Shown here piece by piece: positions 1 through 11,870 of a DNA stretch of 64,000 nt. The notes under the pieces were generated by a model that was given only the letters and a program-made list of their open reading frames with translations, ran no database searches and was not told where the DNA came from. Within the stretch, counting starts at the first letter, position 1. The number at the start of each line of letters is the position of its first letter. Source of the stretch: Carallia brachiata. Taxonomy: Eukaryota > Streptophyta > Magnoliopsida > Malpighiales > Rhizophoraceae. The position numbers were made by a program, and so were the translations under genes. The stretch lies in contig JADCRB010000077.1 in the NCBI GenBank assembly GCA_021464245.1, positions 496,001-560,000 on the forward strand. Direction: 5' to 3'.

Positions 1-1
1 T

Positions 2-2884
2 TTAGAAGCTGGCAACTTCTGTTTGATCGAAATAGCAACCGGTAGGGCCTCCATTCGGCAAAAGGGCACACTTGACTGGACCTCTAGCCCCCTCTTCCAA
101 GGTCATTGTCCCTGTACGCCAATTGATATCTGTCTTAACATAGCCGGGATGAACACAGTTTATTAGCATGCCAGGATGCTTTTTGGCAAGGATTCTGGTG
201 CAGGCGTTGAGGGTGGCCTTGGACATGCTGTAAGCTGGTAGCATCAATGGCCACCCACGAGCTTCATGAGCGTTTTCTTTAAATCATGCAAAAATCTCTT
301 CAGTATGGTATCCAGTTTCTCTTCGGTAAGTGTGTCTAAATCTCCAAGTTCATTTCTCAGATCTTCACCAGGCATTCTCTACAGGAAAAAAACAATGATG
401 CTTATATCGAGTTCAGGAAAAGTCCAGGAGTGGCTTCCTCAACCATTTTGAGCAGATTAGAGGGAATCAAACCAAAATGTGAGTTAGAGGATTGGACATT
501 AGTCCAACTGTTTTGCAGTGGCTGCTTCTACGAGATCTGGGAATCGATCCTTAAACCTTGTCCTCATAATTCCTTCTCATACCACTTCTCTAGCAGCTCT
601 TTTGGACCAAAAAGAAAAATCAAACAAAAACAAACAAAAAAACAAAATGCGAGTCAACACTTACCCAGAGCTCACCCCTGAGAGAGGAGACATTAACGAT
701 TCTGGCCCCTGAAGTGGAAAGCTGAAGAAGTGGGAGGAGAGCTTCAGTTACACTCTTGACACCATAGAAATTTGTATTCAAGCATTCCACTGCCTTCTCG
801 TAAGTTTGCTTGATCGCAGTTTGAACCATGTTGGCTGCCTTCCCTGAAAGCTACTTGTCGAACAAAATGGTCAAATGGTGCCTGTTTCTGGTAAGGGTTT
901 ATTGATCAAACACGTACAAAGTTTAATTTAAGTGTTACCCATGTTTCAGTATCAACGTTTAAGGCCTTTAGCTTTTCCTCGTCAACCACAACTCCAGAGG
1001 CGCCAGCATTGTTAACCTGAAACAATTTGATGCAGAAATCAACGCCCTACTAAATGGTTTAATAGATGTTTTGTTTAGCATTTTCGCGGAACATGTTTTC
1101 TTAAATACTCTGTTCCTGGACAATCATCCAATTCATTGGAAAATCTTATCTAATTCACACCTCCCGCCTGCAATGATTTTTCTTTTTTGTTTGGGCTATC
1201 ACAATACCTTGTTGGGTATATAATTATGGTATATGGGTGCTGCACAACCCAAGTAGAGCAGTCAGATGTCAAAAATGAAAAAACAATGACATATTAACAC
1301 AAAAAAAACAAAAAAAAAAACGTTATAACACACAAATATCTCCCATTATGTTTTTGTAAAGATCAAATGTATGTAACCTTATATTTATTTTCATAATGAG
1401 GTCGTTTTTGGGATTACGTGACCACCAGAATTAAAAAACAGTGATAATAATGTGTGATCATATTCATAGACTAATTTACCTAAAATAGAAGAAACTCCCA
1501 AAAAAGTGAACTCAACAAAGGAATGGAGAACTGACAGATTGCAAGACTATCAGCTAAGCAAAGGATTTTGCCTCTACTTCACAAAAACACATCTCAAGTG
1601 ATACTGTTGAGTCTATTAGTAACTTTATCTAATTGGCTAGTACTTTGAGTTAGATTCAGACTAGCCACAAGGGCCAGGACTAATTGCCCCCATATTCCAG
1701 GCAATTAATTAAGGTTCTAACTAATTCCCTAGCATCTAAAAGAGAAAAAGATGATACGTGAAAAATAAAGAGAAGTCCATTTTCCTATTAGAGGAAGATA
1801 CTTCTTACCAAGATGTCAAGCCTACCAAATTTGTCCTCGATGAAACTAGCCAGGGACTGGGTGCCAACTGGGTCCAGAACATCAAGTTGATGAAACACCA
1901 CATTTGGCAGACCCATTGAGTGGAGCATGGAAGTAGCATCCAATCCTCTTTTCTCATCTCTAGCTGTTAAAACCACTGTAATCCCATGAGATGCAAGCTG
2001 CCTGGCAGTCTCAAAGCCAATTCCCTTGTTTGCACCTGTCACCACTGCGTACCTGAAACACAACCACCACCCCTTTGAATCCAATAACCAAAAAAGAATC
2101 AGGAAACAATCTGCTTCAATCCTAGAAATGTTTGCAAAATTGATTTAAACTAAAACCCATGTAATAAAATTGTTTACTTTGCATCAGAATTCTTTCCATT
2201 GCTGTCCATATCTCTGCACTACTTGGATAACTTATTGATGACTTCCTCTTAATGAATATGCAGCAGGTCAATCTGGTTCTGTTCAAGAAGTGATTAGTGC
2301 TAGCTTGGTTATGTACAAACTCATTATCCGATAAATCAATCCTTCATTTAATTATTTTTTTTTGTCCTGATTCCCTGCGTTGCCATGTGCTTGGCGCTGC
2401 ATAATTATGGATACACATAGTTCGTTGTTTGTTAGTGCATAAAATAATCAAAAAAACTATGCCAGTGGCAGGCATATGCCAAGAGTTTGCCTTGGAATTG
2501 GATTCCAAGTTGTCATCACAAACTTTCTAGAAAATTAAAATACATTTTGTGGCCACTGATTAGAGGAAATGTTATGCGTTATAATTTTAATCTCGCAACT
2601 CCAAAATTGAGACAAGAGGTACCGGCATGGCGACATGCAATAAGAAGATCACGATAATCGTCAAGCTCCCAGCCGGGCATAGAGGTCTTACGCAAAGCTA
2701 GCATAGAATCAGTTTCTATGATAAAAGCAAGTTTGAAGGATGTTAATCTGTACTTCACCGAAATGTAAACAGGATTAAATAAATAAGCTCGACATCATGG
2801 TTTTTTTTTTTTAAAAAAAAAAAACTAAAATTACCTTGGAGTCTTTCCAACAGTATCATAGCTATGTTTAAATCCAGTCAACAT
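2..2884 (-). CDS. Short-chain dehydrogenase/reductase (salutaridine/neomenthol reductase-like), 5 exons
   Basis: Exons read on the minus strand are 2884-2835, 2052-1809, 1016-939, 850-665 and 378-2, all with GT-AG introns and matching phases, giving about 311 residues, the usual length of this plant SDR group (monomeric SDR114C type). The second exon carries the NADPH-binding TGANKGIG motif, exon 3 the NNAG motif, exon 4 the catalytic-Ser region IVNVSS and exon 5 the YSMSK active site (YxxxK). It should be a cytosolic NADPH-dependent ketone or aldehyde reductase; the substrate cannot be told. The last exon needs one extra base in the run near 278-283 (DLKKT versus the expected DLKEN, just upstream of GWP and YSMSK), so it has an apparent -1 frameshift, probably a sequencing error. 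The first exon is short and its ATG at 2884 follows an in-frame stop; a different upstream exon is possible. The stop codon lies at the very left edge. Confidence 0.85.
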
Positions 2885-3332
2885 TTTCACAATCACACCA
2901 TTGACTTCTTAATGAAAGATATGTTTAATAAATAAATGGTGGTCTCATCAATTTCCGCAACTATTGCAGTGAAATTGTCCTTTGCTCGTCTGAAAGGAGC
3001 AAAGAACCACAATGCAAAAAGGAGCTTTCAATACGCAAAACTTCGACCTAGTTCACTTGAATAATCAAATTTATATTACATCATCATCATAGAATTTGCA
3101 GATATCACAAAAATATTCACCCATAACGGAACCTAGTGGATTGTTTTCGATTGCCAACAGAGAGCAGAGGGTAACACTATCGTGTGCACAGTTAGCTCGC
3201 TAACGTGTGCCTAGAGTCTTCTCTTCAATTCTCGTGTCTAGTTTATCGCCGCTCCGTTAGCGTTGTGCTTACTTTTGTGAAGCTTAGTCCCTTTGGTGGT
3301 TTGTCGTTATTTTTTTTTCCTGTGGCTGTGGG
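2885..3332. other. Upstream region of the SDR gene, no gene seen
   Basis: This spacer should hold the promoter and 5' leader of the minus-strand SDR gene. I see no coding exon and no clear regulatory motif that I would stand behind. The open frame at 3205-3408 has no recognisable domain and runs into the adjacent transposon. Confidence 0.4.
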
Positions 3333-3736
3333 TAGGAGTGTTTGCGGGTTGGATTTGGTCGATTTGAGAGTATACTCATATTTAATCCGCCGTCGGCTGG
3401 TTGGATAATTTTTCATCCGTACTCAATCTACCATACAACCTAATCCATCTAATTCAATCCACTAACGGCGGATTGAATTGGATTAGTTTGGGCGAATTGA
3501 CATAATAAAAAAAATTATAATTTCTTTCAATTTATACACATTATTAATCATCAATATTTTTACTTATTCTTACCAACTTTATTATTATAATATATATATC
3601 ATATCTATTCATAATTTTAAATATTCATGAGAATTGATCAAAATTTACTAAAAGATTATATCAATTTTATTTGGTGAAAACACAAATTGTCAAACAAAAA
3701 AGTTCCTTATTATGCTTCTATTTGGCGAATAAGGTA

Positions 3737-3776
<40 letters not shown>

Positions 3777-4197
3777 AGTGTCTAATGTCTAACTGGTGCT
3801 ACAAAAAAATAAGAAGACAGAAATACTCCGATATTTTCTTATTTTTTAAAATAAAATTATGTGATAACAATTAGAAATATAATGATAATACCATAGTAAT
3901 AAAATAATTTTTTATTTCTAATTTTATTGATTTGTAAGATTATATAAAATGTGTTTGATTTTAATCTGATTGATATCGATAAATTTAATTTATAATATCA
4001 ATTATCTATATATATGTGAGCAGATTGGGTCGGATTGAGCAGATTGAACTCCTCAATCTGTATTCAATCTGCCTTTGGCGGGTTATAAAATTTTGAAATC
4101 GCAACCAATCTTAACTTCGGTAGTTTTAACGAATTCAGATTGATTTGAATTGAATTAATTAGATTGGGTCGGGTTGATTAATTTTTAAACAGCCCTA
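3333..4197. mobile_element. Non-autonomous hAT-like element
   Basis: The left end begins TAGGAGTGTTTGCGGGTTGG. The right end, read on the minus strand, begins TAGGGCTGTTTAAAAATTAA, followed by an AACCCGACC-type stretch. Both resemble the TAGGGGTGTTCA-like termini of plant hAT elements. The eight bases outside each end are gctgtggg and actatggg, which agree at six of eight positions with two transitions, as expected for an aged 8-bp target duplication. Inside are repeated GGATTGAATTGGATT-like motifs near both ends and AT-rich filler with a (CT)n run at 3738-3771. No transposase frame is present. Confidence 0.6.
3738..3771. repeat. (CT)n microsatellite
   Basis: An uninterrupted CT dinucleotide run of about 34 bases inside the hAT-like element. 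Confidence 0.9.
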
Positions 4198-4257
4198 ACT
4201 ATGGGGTCATTTCATGATCGTTCTTGGTGTTTTTCTAAAACTATCAATTTAAGTATG

Positions 4258-4497
4258 GAAAAAATTTAGTAGATAGAATTTGATAGACAGAAAATAGATG
4301 AAATTTTTTTTTGTATAATTATTTATTTTATTTGTGCAACAGAATACTGAATTATTGTAATAAAATTTAAAAATATTATTTATTAATTTTTTTATTACAA
4401 AAATTAAATATTTTGTTACATAAATAAATTAATTGATTGTCTAAAATAAAAATTTCTATCATTTTTTCGTCCACCAAATTTCGTCCAGCTAACTACG
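4258..4497. mobile_element. AT-rich MITE-like element, family also found at 45062-45268
   Basis: The ends resemble each other in inverted orientation (TTTGATAGACAGAAAATAGA on the left; a CGTCCACCAAATTTCGTCCA end on the right). The interior shares a TTACATAAATAAATTAATTG-like core with the element at 45062-45268. At that second site it interrupts a decayed gene fragment, which supports mobility. There is no coding capacity. Boundaries are approximate. Confidence 0.4.
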
Positions 4498-7496
4498 CGC
4501 TTTAAGTATATATGATTCCTTCGACCACATGTTAAGAGCTGGAGAAATCACCTAATATTGCTCTCCTGCTAGTTAGTTCGGTCTCCTGTATTGTTTTTTC
4601 TTTAATCCATAGTCATAAAAAAATAAAATGAAATAATTGTGGAGGTCAACATTACAGGCAACCATACCATGTGATGCACGAGTTCTCTCCTGTCAGTATA
4701 ACTAGAGGTACGTACATCATTAATTTCGAAGAGCCCTGCACCTAATTAGATATAATCTATAATTATTTTGATCACAATAGCAACAAAATAAAAAATATAT
4801 ATTATTATTTTTTTTACACTGAATTTAATTGGTTATAAATTAAATCTAATCAATTATATTTAAATATTTTTTTAAACCTTTTTTTTCTGAAATGTAACTT
4901 TTTCCTATTTAGAAATTAAAGAATCAAACAAACAATTACCTTCTTAAATTCTTTTACTTTGTTCTCACGAAGCGAGCACCTTTTTAAGAATTAGAATCAA
5001 AGTGCGAATTTTGTAGGAATTTAAAAGACCAGTTAAGACTTAAATCTCAACCTACCCCAAAATTTTTGCTCTTTGTAATGGTTCAAACTAAACTCAGTTG
5101 ATAACCACTAAATTTAGTTTAATGGCCACTAAATTTAAAACATTAAGTTCATCATTGAATTCAACTGGACTAAACGTTACAAAAAAATTGTTTATTAAAT
5201 TGAACCCTTGATTCACAAGGAAGTTATGTTGCTTATAGTAAGTTATTCGGAATTTTTTACATTCCACATTTAAAAAAATCCATGAAATGATATTAAAAGT
5301 GGTCTTTTGCTTTGCCATAATCAACAAATAGTTAGAAGATTTTGTTTATATTATATGAGTTGTGGGTTTGAATTTACGTCAAGCTATTGGCGTCAAAATA
5401 TTGGGTGAGACTAAGTGTACATCTGCCCTCACACCAATTTTGGGAGGGACTGATATTCTTTACTAAGTACCGTGAAATTTGCACTTCTATGACTTTGGTA
5501 TAGAGACCCAACCGTACGGTACAATTAGCGTAATATTTTTTTACTTTTCCATTTTATCGTTACAACAAAAAACAAAAAACAAAAAACCGATGCTATATTT
5601 TTTTTTTCTTTTGACACGCATCTGAAACTTTATTTTACTCTTCCAAACCCAAATGCATGGGGTTGAGCTTAATTAGGCGAAATAACACTAAATTGTATCA
5701 AGAGTGATTTATGCAAATCAAGGATATGATTTGGGGTCTATTAAAAAATGAACTTGGACTATATACAAGACTGTCTACTATTGATTTTTCTAAAATATAG
5801 GAGGATTCTAACATATCTGATAGGATTCTAAAATTAACTACTATATGCATGCAACGGCGTTGTTGCTTAGATTCCACATTGATGAACCACAAAGAATTGC
5901 TTTCAATTCCCCATAAAAAAATCGACTGCTCTTGAAATGAACAAACAAAACGACAACATTAGCTGAGTGGGTTTCGCCAGTTTGAGATATAGATAAGGTC
6001 CTCTTATGGAGCATACATTGATTACAAAGCAGGATGATAACCCATTTTCGATGACTATTCTGATCATGATTGGCATTTTATTAATCTTATTTTCTGTCTG
6101 TTTGTTATATTACTATGTTACTGACTTAGCAGTTAGCACACGTAAGTGATATAATGCACTGGCAGGATATGCCTTACATTTTTTTTTTCACTAACACCCA
6201 TTAAATTTAATCAATCGTTTGTGGAGATCCTTTTGATTGTGTTATGCTAACAAAATTGGCAACAAGAGATGAAACTTGGCATCGTTTTTCATGGCGATTA
6301 ATGATACCAGACATCATCTCTGTTTACCTATTTTATTTACTAAAAATTATACTGGATGACGAGAGTCCTCTTGATTGAGAACCAGATGTTGGTATATATG
6401 CATTAGGTTCTGATGACAGTCAGGTCATTGGAGGAAAATGTAGCGTAAGAAATAATCCATCTCAACTTGGGAGTTATGTTCTTCATTTCGACCATGTTGA
6501 AAGCTAATGCTAGTGGCTAAATGTCACAAAACATGCCCCGTCTGAATACTTCGACTTGATAAGTGTGAAAATGACTCGACCCTATTTGTATTGATTTAAA
6601 AAATCAATGATCTGTAACTTGAAACATATGAATTGAAATGTTCTCAAATTCGATTGACTTAAAAACTTAATTAACTTAAAAGTAAGGAATTTCAAAAATT
6701 GAGTAACCCGAACTCAAACGTTAAAAACCCAAAACTTAATGTATATAAATTTGATGAAATCAAAGCTCCATGTATTTAAAATTCGATAAAATACATATTT
6801 GATTTTACCAGAAATGTAATATACTCTAACTTGATGAGTACAAAATATCTGAAATACAAATCACCTGAGACTCGAAACAATTTAGTTCCCCCTTTTGCAA
6901 CATCAACCATTAGTTCATATGTATTTTTTATTTTTCATTTTTTTCATTTAACCACATAAAATACCCATACTTTGCTATTTGGTTGGGACTAAGCCTGCCC
7001 CAACACGGGATAGAGCAAAATGTTGAACTCGGCCTTGGCACATCTATCTCTCACACCAAACAATCTTTCCGACCTTTATAAATCGTGTTTGACGAATTTT
7101 TGCAATAATTAAGTCATTATTTAGTGCAAAAAAGTTAGGTAGCAGGGAGACGGTGTACAGGTTGCGGATAGGGCAGTGGATCCGGCGCCTAAAAAATAAT
7201 TTTGTTTTCTTTTTTTTTAAAAAAAATAAGAGATGTAATAAGTAGAGTAGAATGTGCGACTATCAATATATAATCAACCGTCAAAAAGTGTTGGTTGCAC
7301 GTTATACCGTTAAGGAAATTTTAATTTAATTCATATTTTTTTAACAAATATAGTATATTTATAATTTTAAATTACATAATAAGTAAATTTTATTTAAAAT
7401 AAAAAAATAAAATAATGTATTTATATAATATAAGATAATGAGTAAATTATAATTAAAAAACAAAATTAATGAACATGGTATATTAATTAAGAGTTC
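4498..7496. other. Intergenic, AT-rich, no gene recognised
   Basis: About 3 kb of AT-rich DNA with short open frames on both strands, none of which has a recognisable domain or consistent splice signals. The small frames at 5094-5327 and 5698-5892 (minus) look like chance. No tRNA or rRNA pattern was seen. Confidence 0.5.
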
Positions 7497-7702
7497 AGTT
7501 TGGGATTCATACATTAGTAGTCATATTTGGTACCTATATTGTGACGAGTTTATTTATTTCTGTAACAAAATTTATAGTTTTTACAAAAAAAAAATAACGT
7601 GTTAATTTCTTATATTATATTTTATCAAATTTATTACAAAAATGAATAAAACTATCACAATATGTATACCAAATATGACTACTAACATATGAATCCTAAA
7701 CT
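7497..7702. mobile_element. Fold-back MITE, 206 bp, nearly all inverted repeat
   Basis: The left arm begins AGTTTGGGATTCATACATTA. The minus-strand reading of the right arm begins AGTTTAGGATTCATATGTTA, and similarity continues for about 90 bases (both contain GTAGTCATATTTGGTA). The element is therefore almost a perfect hairpin, typical of a miniature inverted-repeat transposon. No target duplication is obvious. Confidence 0.7.
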
Positions 7703-8506
7703 TTTTCTATTAATTAATTGTACATTGCACTATACTCTCCCAGTCGCAACATGCCCTGACTATCTGCGAACACTCCTCTGGTCCATGTAATTGGACCCTA
7801 TACAGAGCGTAAATGACACTTTTGTACATGCCAGAGGATTCCGAGCCTTAATTTGCATTGGCCGTAACTTATGTTGCCACTTACAGAGTTCTCCTAAACT
7901 TTCGAAAATTATTCAAGTTCCTCTAGAATTTCGGCATAAATTTTCGAATTTATAATGATTGTGCCCTAATCGAGTTAGATCTTTCACATTGGCCAGTTCT
8001 CATGCCTTTTTTTTTTTTGGTTCGTTCCTCGCAATATGAAGGTTGAAAGACTCTGAACTTAAAACCAATAGATTCTGAATTTTGTGCAATCTAGGATAAG
8101 AAAAAAACAAACAATCCTAAACCTTTATAGATTTTTTAATGTGATTCTCCTACTTTTACTTTCAAATTTGAGTCCAAAATCTTTCTATTTTATTTCATTG
8201 AAGTCTATTCTTTGAAGGGAAAAACTATTTGACTTAATATTAAAGAGTCATAGGAAGACAAAAGTATAGAGTAATCAATCAGAATTTTCTTGGTTTTTTA
8301 AATTTTTCTTAAAGTAACCACCTAGGATTGTTGAAAAATCTTTGTTTTCACTTGTGTCTTTCTAGTCAACACCCACGTATTGATCCTTATTTTTTAATGG
8401 AATTTGAAACTTTTGGAGCATATTCCGCCCAGCCTAATACATAATTTTTTAACAGTTTGATCAATTCCATCAAAAAAATAATGACATATATGAAACAAAA
8501 CATTAA
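7703..8506. other. Intergenic, AT-rich, nothing recognised
   Basis: No coding, RNA or repeat feature is visible in this 0.8-kb spacer. Confidence 0.5.
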
Positions 8507-9760
8507 GGGTCCGTTTGGAGATGCTGTCAGTTTTTTGTTTCTCCTTTTCAATTTTTATTTTTTGTTTTTGCTGTTTACTGAATTTTTGTGTTTATTACTG
8601 TCAATTTTTGTTTTTTTTTTCTATAAGAATAAAAAAATAGGTAGAAAAAGGATAGTGAGAGAAATGGTAAAAAGAGTATAAATATAGAGAGAAAAATGGG
8701 AGAAAGAGAGAGAGAGAGAGAAAGAGGGTAGAGAGAGAATGAGTACAGAGAGAAAAAGGAGAGAGAAAGAGAGAAGAAAGAGAATGAGTAGAGATAATGA
8801 CATAAAGAGAAAGGGTTGAGAAAGAATGAGTAAACAAAATAGTAGAGAGAGAAAATGAGAGAGAGAGGGTAGAGGAGAATGAGTAGAGAAAATGACAAAG
8901 AGAGACAAGAGAGAGAGGGTAGAGAGAGAATGAGTAGAGAAAATGACAAAGAGAGAAAAGAGAGAGAAGGTAGAGAAAGAACGAGTAAAGAGAATGATAG
9001 AGAGAGAAAAATTGAGAGAGAGGGTAGAGAGAGAATGAGTAGAGAGAATAGTAAACAAGAAAAACGTGAAAGAGTCTGGGTAAAGAGAGAATGAATAGAG
9101 AGAGAAAAGGAGAGAGAACGGGTAGAAGAGAATGAGTAGAGAGAGAAAATAGAGAGAGAGAGGGTAGAGAGAGAATGAGAAATAGAAAAAAAGGGGAGAG
9201 AGGAGAGAGAGAATGATAGAGATAGAAAAAGAGGAGAGTAGAGAGAGAGAGAATGAGTAGAGAGAGAAAAATAGAGAGAAAGAGGGTAGAGAGAGAGATG
9301 GTTAGAGATAGAAAAAAAGGGGCGGAGGAGGAGAGAGAAAATAGAGAAGCGAGAGAGGGTAGTAGAGAGAATGGTAGAGATAAGAAACGGGAGAGAGGGT
9401 AGAGAGAGAATGAGTTGAGAGAGAAAATAGAGAGAGAGGGTTTAGAGAGAGAATGAGTTGAGAGAGAAAGAGTAGTGAGAGAAAAATATAGAGGATAGAG
9501 GAGAGGATGATTTTAAAGAGAGATATGGTAAAGAGGGTGGATAGAGAAAGAAAATGTTGTGAGAGAAAGTATAGAAAAAAAAATGAAAAACAAAATCGGA
9601 AAGCTATTTTTATTATTTTCTCAATTTGATTTTTTTCTTTGAAAAACACTTTTAACTTTTCAACAAAAAAACAGAAAACAGAATCAATAACAAACATGTT
9701 TCCTGTTTTTTTTGTGAAAAATAAATAGAAAACAGAAAACTTAAACCACTCCAAACGGCC
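8507..9760. mobile_element. TIR element with TTAA flanks, filled by a polypurine minisatellite
   Basis: Left end GGGTCCGTTTGGAGATGCTG and right end (minus strand) GGCCGTTTGGAGTGGTTTAA form imperfect terminal inverted repeats. Each is directly bordered outside by TTAA (8503-8506 and 9761-9764). The GGnCCGTTTGG terminus is like that of Tourist/PIF-Harbinger-type MITEs, although a TTAA rather than TTA/TAA duplication leaves the superfamily open. Subterminal T-rich TTTTTTGTTT tracts on both sides are also mirrored. The core is the GA-rich array described separately. No transposase is encoded. Confidence 0.55.
8639..9575. repeat. Polypurine (GAGAGA/AATGAGTAGAGA) minisatellite, about 0.9 kb
   Basis: The plus strand is almost pure A and G for more than 900 bases. 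It is built from irregular units of the type GAGAGAGAATGAGTAGAGA separated by GAAAAn and GGGTA variants. Unit length drifts (about 20-45 bases), so this is a degenerate, probably slippage-grown array. Long Ser/Leu-rich frames on the minus strand are by-products of the repeat, not genes. A homopurine-homopyrimidine tract this long can form triplex (H-DNA), and GA repeats are bound by plant BBR/BPC factors; both are inferences from composition. Confidence 0.85.
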
Positions 9761-11870
9761 TTAAGACGTGTGATTCAAATGAGAAAGTAAAACGTAAGAG
9801 CACTACTTTAAAAATTCATAAAAGTTGAGGATTGATTGCTAGCTTCTTCCTATCTCAATCTTTTCCTTTTTAGATTTATTAGAAGATTCGTTGAATTATA
9901 AGTTATGTAATGAATGTAACTTTCTTTTCTTAAATTTCTCTTCTCTTATCTCAATATTTAAACTCAAGATATTTAAAATAAAAATTTTAAACTCTAACTA
10001 TTAAAATATCTCTTGAAGGGCTCTCATCTCTTCTTCCATCTCGATCTTAATTATGTTTAAGGACACGCTTATGGGCGACAGCTAATCTAAAAGGACAGGT
10101 TAGGATTCTATCATTTCATAAGTAGCCGAAACATGTGACACGAGGCCTGCGGCTCTAAGATACGGCCTGCTTGGGGGAGAGTCCAGATCGGAGAAGATAG
10201 CGCATTTACATGTGCCCATGTGATGGTTAGTAACTGAAATGAATGTTGGTATCTCTAACTGTTTCATTCATAAATGCTCACCCACCTCACCACATTCTTC
10301 GAGGCCTACCAAAGTTCCAACTTCCCAGAAGGGACATACGTACAACCCATAATTCTTATTTCATATAAAAATGAATAGAATAATATAATTATATACCATC
10401 TTTTTTTTTTTTTTGAACAAAAGGCAAAATAAAAAAAGAAACCCGGTTCACTTGTTTGATATCGGGTCAAATCGTCTGGATGGATCAACCCGGATTATGA
10501 GACTTGTTATAAAAGTTAGTTCGCAGATTTTCCAGTTTAATCGCTTGTCGTAGTCCAATTCTTAAAATTATGAGACTCATTTGGAAAACTATTGCATTAA
10601 AAAAAATTATAATAAAGAACACACAGCCCACATAGGCTAAAGCTTGTAGACAACATTATTGCAGACCCGCTTTGCTCTACAGGCAGCAAATTATAATTGC
10701 GAGATTTGTCATATAAATGTAAAGAATTTCACTACATAATTACATTTTAATAATAATAAATAATTATAAAATTTATCCGACAGTATTAAATTATTATTTT
10801 TTTAATTTAAATTATTTAATAATTTATATCATTTTTACTGTATTTTAATTTTATTTAAGAAATTTTTTCACGCATTTTTCATTCGTAATGTTGCCATTCC
10901 GATCTCTTATCACTGTACAACGCGTGTCTCCAACTCCAAGCGTTTGATTGCGTGATGAAATTAATTTGTGAATTATGACGAAAGTAAGCACCATCAGACC
11001 ATGGCCGCATTATTGGTCAGCTCTGTATTCATTGTCTTGTCTGTCTACCAATTTAAGAGAAGAGATTTAAGACGACAGAAAATTCTCAACGTTTTAACAC
11101 CTAAAAGGCAAGAAAATGATGTACAACCTTTCCCAATTCCCATGAACATGATTTAAGCATAGTGAGCAATAAAGAAATCCACCTATTTCTTGTGACATGC
11201 ACATTTATTTTTGATCTGCACAAGCAACCCAACCAACAGGTCTAGCTAGTTTTCGCCAGGCTGTAATGATTAAGATATATGGGGGGCTATTTTTAGCTTA
11301 TTATTCTATGTACATTTTTTGACCTTGTGACGAACATTTATTTCACCGGATTAATCTAACGAAAACAATCATTAAATTTCGTGTTTTTTCTTTTTTTTTT
11401 TTTCTAGTTAGAGCAAGGTGAATTTTTTTTATATAAATAAAATATGATATTTAAATCTGTAAATCTTACTTCATGTAAATAAGAAAAGTGGCGTAAAAAA
11501 TCATCTACTTAGAACTCATGTTATGTATAAGAAAAAGTTAAGAGTTTGATCTTATTTTTTTTTTAATTTCTTTTAATTGTAATATATATTTTAACCCACT
11601 TAAAAGAAAAAAAAAAAGTCACTTAGGCGAATGTAAATGCAAGGTACTAGAGAAGTGCCTCTATGACTTTGTCTTTGGTAGGAGTGTGCATTTATTATGT
11701 TTTGGCTCGCAAATTTCTTTCCGTTTTCCCTTAATTTTTCCCCTTTCCCACTTCCCCCATCTACTTTACTTCACAATCACAAACCTTCAAACCATCTACA
11801 CCTCAATAGAACAGCTCATTTATTATTCCCTATTTCTTGTTCTTACACCTTCATTCCACTAAAAAAAAAA
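9761..11870. other. Intergenic and promoter region of the lipid-transfer gene
   Basis: AT-rich DNA without a recognisable gene. A small frame at 10968-11156 (hydrophobic start then basic residues) has no known family and I do not call it. The final 150-200 bases before the ATG at 11871 are pyrimidine-rich and presumably carry the 5' leader. Confidence 0.45.

Noticed and set aside
8575..9754. Long Ser/Leu/Phe-rich open frames on the minus strand of the GA array
   Set aside because: They exist in all three frames at once and simply translate the polypyrimidine repeat; no start, splice or domain evidence.
10968..11156. Possible small membrane protein (hydrophobic start, basic tail)
   Set aside because: Too short, starts with a non-ATG codon in the frame given, no family and no regulatory context.
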